This document shows, one piece after another, positions 46,801-59,427 of a stretch of 64,000 bases of DNA; within the stretch, counting starts at the first letter, position 1, and every line of letters starts with the position of its first letter. This DNA is from Thuidium tamariscinum (lineage: Eukaryota > Streptophyta > Bryopsida > Hypnales > Thuidiaceae). The notes beneath the pieces were generated by a model. That model did no database searches, was not told the DNA's origin, and saw only the letters and a list, made by a program, of their open reading frames with translations. The stretch lies in contig OX344758.2 in the NCBI GenBank assembly GCA_947034885.2, positions 12,179,067 to 12,243,066 on the forward strand, read 5' to 3'. The position numbers and the translations under genes are program-made.

Positions 46801-48979
46801 AAATGAATTGCACAAGGAGACCATGTCTCTCATTCATTAAGATGGAGGAATAGGAGAAGAAGGAAACTATGCTTATGATTCTTAAAAAATTAGGTTTAAT
46901 CAATTTCTTGAAAGTACTAATCAAAGAACTTCAAAGAAACTATGTCTTCCAATCTTCAAGATGCAAGAATAGAAATAGCATTGAAGGATTGAAAGAAGAG
47001 GAAAATAGACAACCTTGATTCCCATTTTGTTGCAAACTATCTAACGTAAGTTCATTTAACATCTTGAAAAAGTCATGACCGTCATCAATCAAAAACTCAA
47101 GGAATGATAAAAGACAACATCCACACAATTGTGGATGGAATTTAAGCCAACTTGTTGAAAGCATTGATCATGTCTCCCATTTTCTTACTCCTTAAGATGG
47201 AGGAATGATTGAAGATGTAGAGGGATGGGAAGAGATGAAAGTACACTTACAAAAATGACACCCCTCTTATAAGAAATCATCAATTAATTTGATTTTAAGT
47301 TCAAACTTTGTAGTCTAAAATGTATATTGCTCCAAGATTTCAAGACCCTAAGGTTTGAAATCTTTACTTGTCCTAGAAAATGAATGGAAAAATTTAATGT
47401 GTATATGGTGCCAATTTAAGAAAACATCTGTTTTTACCAACTATCTTACAATATTTTCATCCCACAAATATAGATATTTCAAGAATCAAGATCCATCCAC
47501 TTAGGTATGACACTGTTTATTCAACATAGATCTTCTACCCTAATATGGCTACTCACTTTAAGTATGAGTATCTCTTATAGCTTCAAGCATCCATGTTATG
47601 TATAGAAAGTGATGAGAAGACACACTCAAAGTTATATAGTTAGGGTAATACTAGAAGGTAAAATAATCCATGTAGGATTTGTAAATTAGAATTTGTAGGA
47701 GCTCAACCACTCAAAGTTATTTTACTATGCCTACATGAAATCTAAAATTCTATTTTGACACAATTCTTATTTTTTGAAAGTGAACAATTCCAACTATTTG
47801 ACAATGAATTTCATTGTAAAAACAACCTCTTCACCCTTTATTCTCAATAAGGGTCACAACGAAGTAATTCCATCATTTTGCCCTCAAAAGATTTCTTGAT
47901 AGTAGATGATTGGTCAAACGATGGATGAATGGCGAATTTCGTTAAAATGGCGGTAATCCATTAGTTTGATGCTTTTGACAGTTCAGACTGCGTGGTCTGA
48001 AATCTAAAATTCTCATAGATTTTTGAAATCTACATGTGTTGCAAATGTTGAAAATCTACACCTGTCCAAGATGTTTCAGATTGTTCAATCTAAAATCTAA
48101 ATATATCATAGATTTTGAAAATCTACATGAGTTTTAGATGTTTGAAATCTACACCATTCCTAAATGTCAATTTTCAGTTTAGACCGTGCGGTCTGAAAAA
48201 TGGCATAAGGAATACCGCCATTTTAACAAAATTCACCATATGAGTATCTAACTCCAAAAAAATTTCGAACACTAAATATTTGACTTCAATTCCCTTGATT
48301 TCGGCTCCTATAAGGTAGGTACACCCAAAAGCGCCAATTTCTCTACTGTGCCTAGTTCCTGTTATTATATTGTTCAAATTTTTTTACAGTCTTGTTGGTG
48401 AGTGAAAGCATGTTCCAACGCACCAAAGAACAGTGGATTTGGATACCGTATGCAAAAGTTATTAACAATCAAAGTGTGTTTCTGAAAGCGCCATCTACAG
48501 TCTGGGTACATGAGTGATTTTGAAAATCTATGCAAGTTGTACAGAGCGCTTTAAGGTCAGGTGCCATTTTGGGTGTACCTACCTTAGTCGTAGAATCAGC
48601 ACACAGAATTCACACAAACAGGAAGTATTGGAAGTTGTGAGCACCTAGAAATGGGCTCCACAAAGTGACTTGCAGTCGAGAGTGAGTGAGTACCTGGAAA
48701 TTTCGGGAAGTAGAGGGCGTACTGCGGCGTCACGGTGGGCGACAGCGCAGCGTAGCTGTCGAACGGAATGATTTCCGGCAACGACTCCAGGAACTTCTTC
48801 TGCTCCGGAAACTGGCCCACGAGAAACCGAAAGTGCGGTCCCTTGACGCCCTGCTTCGCCATGATGCGGCCCAACCGGAGCGGCTCCCAAAGCCCCTTCC
48901 ACAACACCTGGTACGCGACGGCCGCGACCACAGGCAGGAGGAGGACGGCCACCGCGGTCCAGACCTCGACATCCATCAT
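43849..48979 (-). CDS. Cytochrome P450, CYP72 clan
   Basis: Four exons on the minus strand (48979-48694, 46476-46247, 45709-45453 and 44707-43849) join in frame to 543 residues. An N-terminal membrane anchor lies at about 5-27. The C-helix motif WANER sits in exon 2, within a GKGLVVLVGQKWANERHAIN segment typical of the CYP72 clan. Later motifs are the I-helix AGQDT (347-351), ETLR (409-412), PERF (464-467) and the haem-binding FGLGPKLCIG with Cys 491. Lys replaces the usual Arg in that loop. It should be an ER-anchored monooxygenase fed by P450 reductase. Clan members act on hormones, fatty acids or terpenoids, and I cannot name the family or substrate. Two ATGs (48979, 48976) are possible starts. 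Intron 1 is 2217 bp and carries two MITEs. Confidence 0.92.
45230..45371 (-). mobile_element. Fragment of TAAGGTAG-family MITE in P450 intron 3
   Basis: Read on the minus strand it begins TAAGGTAAGAGATCCTATTT, like the inverted copy at 27972. The segment TGCCACTATGTATCAATGGC has an inverted partner about 50 bp further on. The other end is not recognisable. Confidence 0.45.
47929..48239. mobile_element. ATGGCGAATTTCG-family MITE, TSD ATGA, in P450 intron 1
   Basis: The left end is ATGGCGAATTTCGTTA and the right end is TTAACAAAATTCACCAT, with inverted repeats of about 33 bp continuing into GGCGGTAATCC and GGAATACCGCC. ATGA is duplicated at 47925-47928 and 48240-48243. The interior holds repeated TAGATTTTTGAAATCTAC-like units. 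A second copy with its own 4-bp duplication lies at 50630. Confidence 0.85.
48311..48586. mobile_element. TAAGGTAG-family MITE in P450 intron 1
   Basis: The terminal inverted repeats are TAAGGTAGGTACACCCAAAA and its complement at 48567-48586. The outermost TA pairs may be the target duplication. The internal sequence is unlike copies 1 and 2, so membership rests on the ends. It lies 71 bp from the preceding MITE. Confidence 0.75.
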
Positions 48980-50625
48980 CACGATCGACGGGACGTACGG
49001 GCCTCTTGCAAGCTGCTCGATCGATCGAATTCGTGGGCTGTTCTGGAGAGGGAAAATAAGAGTCGGTTAAATGAGCTCAGGATCCATCCCACATCAAAAT
49101 TAAGTCCCAGCATATTGGAATTGAAGGAAGTGCAAAAATTCACAGCAGCGGAGGTTATACAACATTGAAGGACTTCACTGGAATCGATCGATACCCTAAT
49201 TAAGGTTGGATGATTCAAGACGCGCGGTGGGGCTTATAGCAATTGTACTCTAATCCAAAGGAAATTAAGGGTGGTGAAGCTTGTGAGATTCCTCTCCACA
49301 CCGACAACATGCACAGGGTCTTGATCAATGAGAACAAACTATGCAAGAACTGCATCCATCCCAAGCAGTAGGATGGCCGAGAGTGTATCCGATCTTAGTA
49401 CACTAAAGTTACTGAAATCAATGCTCTAACGTACCTTTGGACAAGAAACTGGGGCTTGCTGCAAATATATTCAGATTGCGACTGGAATCAAGAATGAAAT
49501 CGAGATTCTTTCCGTGGGTACTGGAATGCGATGTTTTTCAGTTTGAGGGTCACTCAGCTCATTTATAATCCCACTCGAACATCCACAGCCGCTTGGGAAC
49601 AGCTGCAAAAACTACAACCCCTTCAAGACGCTAAACTGAACCAACAATTACCCTAACGCTGAACTGTCTACTGTCGGATATCGCTGCATATATACTCCAA
49701 CGCAACTCTGGACGATTGTATTCCAAAACGATTCAACTTTGTAGATTTTTCAAGACTGTGAGGAGGAAAAAACCTCCAGACGGAAAACCTCCAGCTGGAG
49801 TTAGGTTAGAGGCGGCGTAGACTCTCCAATGCGCTAACCGAATTCGACGGCGCCACATTCTCTCATAAATACGAGGAGTGGATTCATTCGGGCCACTGGT
49901 TTCTAGATATGAGATTCCACTTGAGTCAGTACTCATGAGTGCATGCCACAGTAGTGATCGAGCTAGGCACAACTCAAACACCGACTGTTTCCAACCGGAA
50001 ATTTTTTACTGTAGTTCCGGCTGAAAGCGGTAAATTTCCGCCACCCGTGACTTCTACTGACAAAACGCTTCCGGGATTTGAATCTATCTCTGGCTTGAGA
50101 CAGTTACCGAACTTGCAACTGAAGGTCATGCAAGGCGCAACGATTACGGCGGAACGGGCGGATCTGCCAATCAATCTGGCCACCAAATTTTATGGAACCA
50201 CTGCCCACAGCTGTCTCGGAAACTCCACCGAGACATTGACGCGAAGAAAGGAAGTTCGCGACGACGGACGGAGGTGAAATTTTTTTTAGTTCAATCGCAA
50301 CTGAGTGAACTTCATTGTCGGATTTCAGTTCGAGCCAAAGTGATCGAGAGATGCGGAGGTCGTGCTCTTCCAAATTAACGATCGAATCCCAGGAGGAGAG
50401 GCTCCTCTCCTGGAATTCATGAGGACTTGACTGGCCAGTTGCCCAGTGAATCTGTGAAAGGAGAATTTACCGCTTTCTGGTTTTCTATTTTTAAGATTTT
50501 TTTCCGTTGTTGACCCACGTGGACCTCGATTTCAACGGCGAATGTTCTCTTCGAATTTTAGAAAGTAGGAGCCCCACCAGTCCACCACTCACGACGCGAT
50601 TCGATGACATTCTCTGGGGATTTTG
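48980..50625 (-). promoter_or_regulatory. Upstream region of the P450 gene
   Basis: Composition is moderately GC-rich up to about 50600, as around other genes here. Open frames such as 49939-50277 (+) and 50104-50373 (-) overlap each other and show no family resemblance. I read this stretch as promoter/leader, but a small unrecognised gene is possible. Confidence 0.35.
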
Positions 50626-50629
50626 ACAA

Positions 50630-50973
50630 ATGGCGAATTTCGTTAGAGTGGCGGTATTCCATTAGCTAGGTTAACCACTTTTTAACCACGCAGTTTAAGT
50701 GTTTAACCACGCAGTCTGGAATCTAAATCAATCATAGATTTTTGAAATTTATATGTTGTAGATGTCTGAAATCTTGTCCTATCAAAGATGATTCAGACCA
50801 CATCATTTGAAATCTATACCCATCATCGATTTTGGAAATCTATAGGGATTGTAGATGTCCAAAAATCTATACCAGATTACCAGTCCTAGATGTGATTTGT
50901 CAGTTGAGACCAAAGACTCAAGGAGTCTGAAAAATGGCATTTGGAATACCGCCATTTTAATGAAATTTGCCAT
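50630..50973. mobile_element. ATGGCGAATTTCG-family MITE, TSD ACAA
   Basis: The ends ATGGCGAATTTCGTTAGA and TTAATGAAATTTGCCAT match the copy at 47929. ACAA is duplicated at 50626-50629 and 50974-50977. The interior repeats AATCTATAGATTTTTGAAAT-like units and contains ACCACGCAGT twice near the left end. No ORF belongs to it. Confidence 0.85.
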
Positions 50974-50982
50974 ACAAACATT

Positions 50983-51343
50983 CATAAGAGGATTTCTAGC
51001 TGGTTTACAAGACTGCGTGTTCCCAAACGCTGGGAACACATTGGGAACTCTGGGAACGCAATGCTGATGTGGTCGAGCAATTTCCACGTCAGAAAATACT
51101 AAATTTTTATTAATTTTAATTAAATATTAAATATTCTAAAAATATTTTTTTGAAAACAAAATATTTTTTTAAATCATTATTTTGCTCTTTAGTACATTCT
51201 GAAGTTTTTTGGAAAAAAAATTTTAATTTTTTTTTTTCAAAATTCAAAAATTCAGACCAGCAGGGGGCTGGTCTGCAGTAGAGGGAACAATTTCAGGGAA
51301 CACCCCTGAAACGGTCTTCTGGGGGCCCAAAAATCCTCTTATG
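50983..51343. mobile_element. CATWAGAGG-family MITE, copy C
   Basis: The ends are CATAAGAGGATTTCTAGC and AAATCCTCTTATG. The core contains CAGACCAGCAGGGGGCTGG and CCCCTGAAACGGTCTTC, better preserved than in copies A and B. It abuts the neighbouring MITE with only a 9-bp gap that includes that element's target duplication. Confidence 0.7.
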
Positions 51344-53641
51344 CAGCATCGTAGGAATTTGTAAAAGACGGCTTGTGTGAGAATGTGTCGAAAGAATTTT
51401 TAGAAACTTTGAGCAAGTATGATTGTTAGACTTATATGAGTGTGCAAAGTGTCTAGATACGAAAGAAATTAAAAGTTTTTTTTTATTACATTACATTATG
51501 CATCCATATTTGAATCTTCTAAACTTAAATTTTTTGCACATCAAATTTGAAGTATGTTGATTTTTCCTAATAGTGATGGAGGAAAAGTAGAATGTTACCA
51601 AAAATATATATATATGTGTTACTACAAACAATTCATACTTGTGGTGCAAATTGATACAATTATATGTAGGAATATTTCAAATTTTCAAGCTGCTATAATT
51701 CAATATAGAGTGACTTTGTCATAAATTAGTAATGCATACAATTAATAGCAATCAATTATGTCTAATACATTTTTGAAATTAAAAAAATGGAAGAATGAGA
51801 ATGTGGAATTAAATTGGCAATTTCATTACTATAGGTACAATAAACTAGAGTTCATTGTCATTGTAAGAAGAAACAAACTTGGGTAAGTTTCTTTGTGTGA
51901 AATAAGAGGAAAGAATTTCACTATAATTTACACATGTGGAGAAATTTTCAAATTTTTTGGGTTAATTTATAATTAGATAAGAACCTTCTTTACATTTTCT
52001 TCAAAAATCATAGTATTTTAAAATTGTCACCAATAGATCTAAAAAACTTATGACTTACAAAGACATATAGTTTTATTTCCAACTCCTAAATGTCTAAGAC
52101 CTTTTTTGAGCTTCAATCTTGAACTTTGCTTTATATTGAACAATAAGCCAACGTTGTAATAAGTTGAATTATCATTTAAAAAAAATTAATACCTGCAAAA
52201 TGCAAATTTAAATGAGACATGTTAGAGAGCACATAAGGGAAGAAATTTTAACAATATTATTTATGGATTGAAAGATTATAATGTTTAATCATAAAGGTGA
52301 CCCTAAACTACAAAAGTATTTCAAGTCTTCAAATCTTCTTTTAGCATGTCAAATCTAATTAATTGGTCACAAAAAATATGTAAAGTTAAAAAGGGCATAA
52401 CATTCATTTTTCCAATAAATTTATTGCTTCTCTAAATCTACTCTACAATTTTTTTAAATTAATTCCTATTGTAGTTTTTCTCCAAGATCTAGTGTATTTG
52501 ATATTCATTTCTAAAAGTCCCAAATATTAAAAAATCAAGATTTGTAATATTAGACGTCATCTTCTATTCAAAATCTTGAATAAAAAATTATAAAATTAAT
52601 TTTCAAAATTAGAATTTCAAAGCTACAACTAGATTTCAAAATGAATTTAAAACATGATTTTAAAAAATATGTAGTTTATAAACTAATAAAAATAGTAATT
52701 TTTAAAATTTTATTTAATATCAAAGTATTGTCAACACCAAAATTTGGTGCCTTAGGCTTTTAAAGGATAACCCTTAAAGGACAAACCTATAACCATTGAT
52801 TTTAAGCGTCATTGCCCATCACTTAGTTTGCTACCATTTTAGAATTAGATGTGTATGAAAAAAAAATTATTTATCTTTTAGAGAAAGTTTTTAGATTTTT
52901 GAAGAAATCTCATATTTCTAAAATGTTTTGGAGAAAACATGAAGGAACATCACATCAAATAGAAAATTATCTCAAAAAATATGAAAATTTTACCATGTGT
53001 ATACATTACAACATTATAATGAAAAATATTTTGGTATAAACTCAATTTTCATGTCATTCTCTAATTACAATGCAAAAAATATAGAAAATACACCCAAAGT
53101 TCAAATTGCAAAAAAAATATTCAATATTATGAATTTTTTCAAAATTCCAATTGGAATAGAATCTAGAATAGATGGCCTTCATTTTATTAGGTGGGCTTAA
53201 ACTCAAAAAATATCATTATTGTGGAGAAATTTGAAATTTAGAGCAAAGAGCAACAACTTCCCAAAATACACTGAAAATTAACTTCTCATTCATGTGAAGA
53301 CAAACACTAGCAAGACTACAAACTCAATCAAGTACTCTTCATAACCCTCCATGAAAAGGTCAAATAGCAAAACATGGATAAAAAAATTGCTTTCAATCTC
53401 TCCACAAACCACCTCCTTGTCATCCAAATGCCATGAATTGGCACTACCCAATGTTACTGGGTTTAAAAAAATGGAAAGGATTACTTAGTTACAATTTGCA
53501 CCCTTTTAAGACTAAAGGCATATTAGTCAAAAGATTCAATTGACACGCAAGGAAGAAGTCCATTGTGAATATTTTGTTAGTGCTTATAAATATGGTTATT
53601 GGAATCACAATTTTTTTGCCAACAAACAATAAATTAGGGGG
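51344..53641. other. AT-rich intergenic DNA
   Basis: No gene, RNA or complete transposon is recognised. Confidence 0.5.
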
Positions 53642-54209
53642 CATTAGAGAAATTTTGAACTCTCAAAGAGGCCTCTAAAATGGCCTCAATTGGGGTCCTC
53701 AATTGGATTTAAATGTGCACTTGTCAAAGAAAGGACAATTTTTTTCACCTATTTTCACCAATTTTGACATCATGATGTTTATAAAGGTATATGTTTTTTT
53801 ATTGGATAATGGAACATTAGGTACTTCTTGTCATTCAAATTTTAAGTACATAGATGGATTATTTTATTTGGAGAAGGAGAAATTTGGTGCAATTAAGTAC
53901 TAATGGCTCATGTGTTTTTAGTACACTAAGTGAGACTTTTTTTAATAAGATCATTGGTACTTCATACTTATGATGTTTACACCATGAAATATCTCTTATT
54001 GGACAATAGAACAATAGGTACTTTTTGTCATTCAAGTCCTTGATACAATAAGTGGATTTTTTATTTAACAAATTCATAAGTACTTGATGAATATTCACAC
54101 AAGATAGAGACACATATTGTGTACTAAGGCTATCATTTCTAGCCTTCAATAAATAGCTTTGCATGTCAATTTCTAAGGGCCTCTTTGAGAATCCAAAATT
54201 TCTCTAATG
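53642..54209. mobile_element. Inverted-repeat element with CATTAGAG ends
   Basis: The left end CATTAGAGAAATTTTGAACT and the right end complement CATTAGAGAAATTTTGGATT continue into TCTCAAAGAGGCC, giving about 33 bp of inverted repeat. AGGGG flanks both ends. The interior contains a diverged tandem duplication (near 53770-53880 and 53965-54075, sharing TTAGGTACTT and TGTCATTCAA). The ends resemble the CATWAGAGG family, but the interior differs. Confidence 0.6.
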
Positions 54210-56733
54210 GAGGGGGTGCATATATTTTAGTCAACCCATTTTTGAAATAAAATGATATATTTCAGGTGGTCAGACTAAAAACACTTAGCTTCACATTGAG
54301 TCTATTTCTTTTCCTTTTGAATTCTAAAGTGACTCCTTTACTTCCCAACATGGTTCCAATGGAAATTCAAAATCAATCTTTCATACAATGCAACAATTTT
54401 GTTATGTAAAGAAGTGGCATGGGCATGCTCATTGAATTAAACCTTGTCCTAACATTTTCATTCCTAATTTTGAAGTTTTGAATTCCAATTGCATTTCAAT
54501 GCAATAAAAACTATTTTAGAATGCAACGTTGCTAGTATGTGAGTGTGAAAGTATGAGCATGTGAACCTTGAGCATATATATAAGTAGATATGATGCAACC
54601 ATTGAAGGTGTTTTAAACATAAGCACCTATAATATAGGTATTTATAGCATATATGCACTATTATCATAGAAGGCTACTGTAATATATATACTTATATCAT
54701 AGGTGTCTAGTCTCATTAGAGGAGATTTGAAGCAAGGGAGGGCCATTTTAGGCCTATTTCCCTTGTTATTTCCAAAACAAAAAGAATGTTTGGTACTTTG
54801 GTTGCTATTAGGCCAATAATTACAAATTTTAAAAAAAATTGGTCTTTAAATGATATAAAAAGTCCAAAATTTATTTGTTTTAAGTTTTTTTTAATGACAT
54901 GGCCAAAGCTTGGCCACATTACATTACTGCTATGTAGTTCTTTGTTCCCCACAGTTCGAGAACTCACAATCTTCTTTAGAGCTAAGTTTCATCTAATGTC
55001 TAGGCTCATAAATTCAGACTTCTAAGCTCACATAATAGAAACCCTCTATTAGAATGCATCATAATTGAATTGAATTGAAAATTAGAGCTTTGAATTGGAT
55101 AGCAATCTACATTAAGTTTGCAAGATTTTTTGGGCAAAATGAAGGGACAGATAAAATCACATATTTCTTTCTGAACCTTGTAAAGAGTAACTAGCTATTG
55201 TAAAGATCATCCTTTAATTTTGGTACAACTTGTAAATCAATTGCTTAAATAAACCCGAAAGCACTTATTGAAAGTTAAGCTACTATATAAGACCTCCCCT
55301 TTCCATACAAAATTCCAAAGATGAAGGTCTACACTTTTGTCCTAGATGTAGAAGGATTCTATGTCATCCATTGAGCCAATCTAGTCCACAATGTTTTTAC
55401 AAAGTTAATATGTAGACCTTATAGTAGGAGGTGCAAAAAAATGCCTACTTAAAAGCTCGCTTAAGAGTAGATTGATTTAAGATCTCTTCTATGTGGATTA
55501 AAGCGTTTTTAAATAAATTTTCAAGGAAAGAAATGAAGAAGACATATTTATTACAATTTGATTTTGAATCTCTAGACTTAAAATGAAAAAATAAGATATA
55601 ATTTTGAATAGCTCACAACAACATGGTGCTATTGAAGGCCATTGGAATAGCCATTAATTGTGAAGACCTATTCCATCAATGGTACAAATGGAGTCTCAAC
55701 ATGAAGGCATGACAATTTTAACTGTAAGAAATATGGTGTATGTAATTGCCTAAGATGGATGGGTGGCACAAAGGTGTCCTACTGCTTAAAATTCCACATA
55801 TTTTTACAATGTACTTTTGTCTACTTCCTAGATCAAACTCAATCTCCAAACACTCATAAAAATGTACAACCACGATCCTAAATTGATACCAATTCATCAT
55901 TGGAACAACCAATTTTTCTTTACTACAAAAATTCATAGTATAATAGTAGAAATGGTTCTTTGATCGAAAATGGATCGAATATGGGATAGGCTACCTTCAA
56001 GAAAATACAATTCAAGTGACAATTTTGAGTCTATAAAATTATTATATACATATAATTAGTGCTTCATCCATATTAGGGCCTCCTTACATATATCAATGGA
56101 TAGGGACACTTCATCAAGGTGCTACATACTAGTGCAAATAGCAATTGCACTTTTCATGTAGACCCATTGGGTGGGGAGGGATACAATAAGTATTCCACAT
56201 GTATTAGATTCCCTCAAGATTGACTAATCTCCACCACTAATTTAATTGTCCACTGATATTGGTAAAACATGGAATTCTCCTTTTGGGCTTGTCCATCCTA
56301 AGTCCCTAACAAGACAATTAGTTAAACCTATTTTATCTTACCGTGCATGTAGGTCTGTTTTGGCAAGTTATGCCAAAATAGTTTACTTTTTTGACTTCAA
56401 CAGTTTGACAAAGAGATTGAATTTTGTTTTGTTTTTGGCATTTAATGAGTACAGTCCTAATTTTGGATTGATTCTTTCTATTCATGAGTAAATGTATTTC
56501 TTTTTCTATTTTTTCTCAAGAACAATTTTTTCAAATTTTTAGAAATAGTTACAAATAATTTTTCAAATTTTGAAGATGTCGAAATTTTCCCAAGTTATTT
56601 ATGAAATTGACCTACACGTATAGTATTAGTCCACCAATGTTAGTGAAACACAATAGATTTCACTTTTTTCCACTTGCCCATCATAGCAAGACAATTGATT
56701 GAGCATGTTTTATCTTCTTATTTGGATTATTTT
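54210..56733. other. AT-rich intergenic DNA
   Basis: No gene is seen. Small open frames here are compositionally indistinguishable from background. Confidence 0.5.
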
Positions 56734-56734
56734 A

Positions 56735-57029
56735 CAGTAGAACCTCTCTAATTTGATGGGGCTGGGACCATTTGACATTATTAGCTTAGAGAGGTTTATT
56801 GTGATAGAGAGAGAATGCATATTTATGGATGAAACATGAATGACGTAGTTCATTGCATAGAATACGTAGTCTTTAATGTCTATAGGGTTCTGTAAGTTGA
56901 TTGTTGGAGGACACTTGTCTGCTACTATACATTATTATATTTTTTATTGTTACAGTTGGGACTGCTGGGGTCTATCTATCTATAGAGGTTTATCGATTTG
57001 GAGAGGGTCAAGCAAGAGAGGTTATATTG
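56735..57029. mobile_element. Tigger/pogo-like MITE, intact, TSD TA
   Basis: The left end CAGTAGAACCTCTCTAA follows TA (56733-56734). The right end GAGAGGTTATATTG precedes TA (57030-57031). Read in reverse it is the uninterrupted version of the element split by insertions at 1164-3343. It is 295 bp and non-coding. Confidence 0.75.
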
Positions 57030-57323
57030 TATTTGGATTAGGTGCATTGCTACCCACGGGGCTCACATGGAAGCTTACCCTCACATGACATTCAGTTAGT
57101 AGCAACATGTCACACTGCCTCCCAGTGGATGAAATGGTGTGGAATATTTCACACCATTCAATAACTAAAATTGCAAACTTCAAGAAATGTCAGCTAAAAT
57201 TAGGTGATGGGACTTCACAATGGGGAAGGCCAGTCCTTCTATGGGCTACTGAATGTTATGACAATTGGGCATCTGGATAGACATTCAAAGCCAGAAAACT
57301 AACTGATTATTTTATAAGCACAC

Positions 57324-57737
57324 TAAGGTAGAAGGCTCAGAAACCGCTCATCTAAGGGCTGGTTCGCATTTTTACAGTATTTCTTTAGATGGGAACATTT
57401 TTAGCTCATTTTTCAGACCAAGAAAAATTGATGGGAAATCTAGCCCAAGTGGTTTCATATTTTTTGAAACATTATTGAATTACTTATGAATTTTCAAAGG
57501 AGATGTGTCCTAGGTCCCTATTTATGTTCCTAGGTCCTTCATATTGTGTTCACTTGCAATTCTAAAGAAAAATGGAGAAAGCAAAGACAATGATTGGCTC
57601 TTGCAATAAAGAATGCTTTTTCCTTCACTTCATTCAATGACTCGTGAGGTCAATTTAAAAACTGCATCATGTCCATTCTACAACCAGTTATAGGGGCGGT
57701 TCTTAATGCCCGAACTGTTTTCGAGCCCTCTACCTTA
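57324..57737 (-). mobile_element. TAAGGTAG-family MITE, long copy
   Basis: The ends are TAAGGTAGAAGGCTC and GAGCCCTCTACCTTA. Read on the minus strand the interior contains AAAATATGAAACCACTTGGG, the family landmark. At 414 bp it is about 100 bp longer than copies 1 and 2. Confidence 0.7.
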
Positions 57738-59427
57738 CCTCCAAGTTCCACTCAAACCAATGTTGACTGGAAATAGCCAGCTGATCTGTTTTGGAATTCA
57801 GATAGCGGCTTGTCTGATAATGAGGCCATGACCAGCCAATGTCTGTAATTTGTTGTTTTCTTGGCCGTCAGGTGTCATTGATTTCAATGAGCTCACGACT
57901 TGGAGAAGTATCGGTAGTCGGTATCTTGTGCAAGTGAGCCGACATTTCATGGTAGAAATAACGGGCCAAGGTTTTTTCTAGCAATTAAATGTCCAATTTC
58001 CTAAAAAAAGAAAATGGGCAGCTTCAAGCCTATAGAAAAAAATGAGGGTAAATGTGACAAAAAATGCCAGACAGAAATAACAGCCCTCTTTACCATTGCC
58101 AGCGTGCTTCTAAAACCTCATTTCATCTATCATGCAAAGCCAAAATTGCATTTAAAAATTACATATTCAAAATTGTAGACTCAAAATTGGCCTCCTTCAG
58201 TTAAAGCCCCCTAAGTTAAGTGGCCAATCAACTTAAAACCTTCTTGAAACGAAGGCCACATCACCATTTGTCCGGAAACCAAAAAAAAATCTTGTAACAA
58301 GCTACTGGGAAGAGACTTTGTATCAATAGAGGAAGCTAGCTCGAGAAAGATTGAGGAACTACTTTTTTGACAAAGTTTGAGTAGCTACTTAACCCCTAAA
58401 GGACCAGACCCCTGTTTTTGGCAATATGGCGATTTTGGGCAAGTACATATAAGTAGAGACTATGTTTTTTGAAGCCCAAATTTTTTCACAAGGTGTGGAC
58501 AAGGAATGTCTTTAGTGTAAACTAATTTTTGTTGAATTTGAATATACTAGTGAGAAGTTATAATGCAAAAGGTTGTTTCATTGTCAATTGGGGCAGCAAG
58601 GGCAGGGATATCAACACTGAACTCAAAATTTCTAAAATGTGCCCAAAGTAGTAAGGGCAATGGTAAGGGCAAGGAGTCCCACCATGTAATAGTTGGGTCC
58701 TTTTTTGGCCTTGACTTGACATACTATAGCTGAAATTATGCAACGATTGCCAAAAACTAGGAATATAGTTGAAGCTGTTGGAACAACTGAAGTTAGATGA
58801 CATGCACAATATAACCTCTACATCCAAGTTCAATTTCAGATGGCATAAGGCTATCCAACCTACATATGAAATTTTTTATTTTATGAAAAGACAAAATAAA
58901 CGAAAAAATCATAAACAAAATGTACAATTCTTCAACTCCAAAATCAAATTATTTTTGAAATTAGTTCTGAAGGTCTATATTGGTAGAATAAAACAAAAAA
59001 AGTTCAATCCACTAACAATACTTACCAAAAATATATGAAAAATTCATGATATTGAATCATTGACATCAGAAACCGCCATCTCTTAGTGAGTTCAAGGCGA
59101 CCATAATCATAGCATAAACTACCATATCTAACTCTTATTCAAATTGCACTCTTTATCAATATTTTGATACTTTCTAAATACTTGATTCACTCAATATGTG
59201 CCGTTAAGAACCACTATCTCTCCATTGAATTCAAATAGACATTTATCACACTATCAACTGTCACCTGAAACTAAAAACTACAAAAATTCAAGACAAGCGT
59301 CTAATCACTAATGTTGAGGACCTCACTTCACAAAGCATCATTACAAGTGTCCTATTTCCCAAACAAACTTCATCTTTGCAACAAGTCTAAGGTTCAAGAT
59401 ACCAAAACAAAGTTCTAGAATAGCAGT
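57738..59427. other. Intergenic DNA
   Basis: Nothing is recognised. Short open frames near 58558-58833 (-) and 58769-59038 (+) lack family resemblance. Confidence 0.45.

Noticed and set aside
49939-50277. A 112-codon open frame upstream of the P450 gene
   Set aside because: It has no recognisable domain, overlaps an 89-codon frame on the other strand, and has no clear splice or promoter context. It is kept only as a possible small gene in the regional entry.
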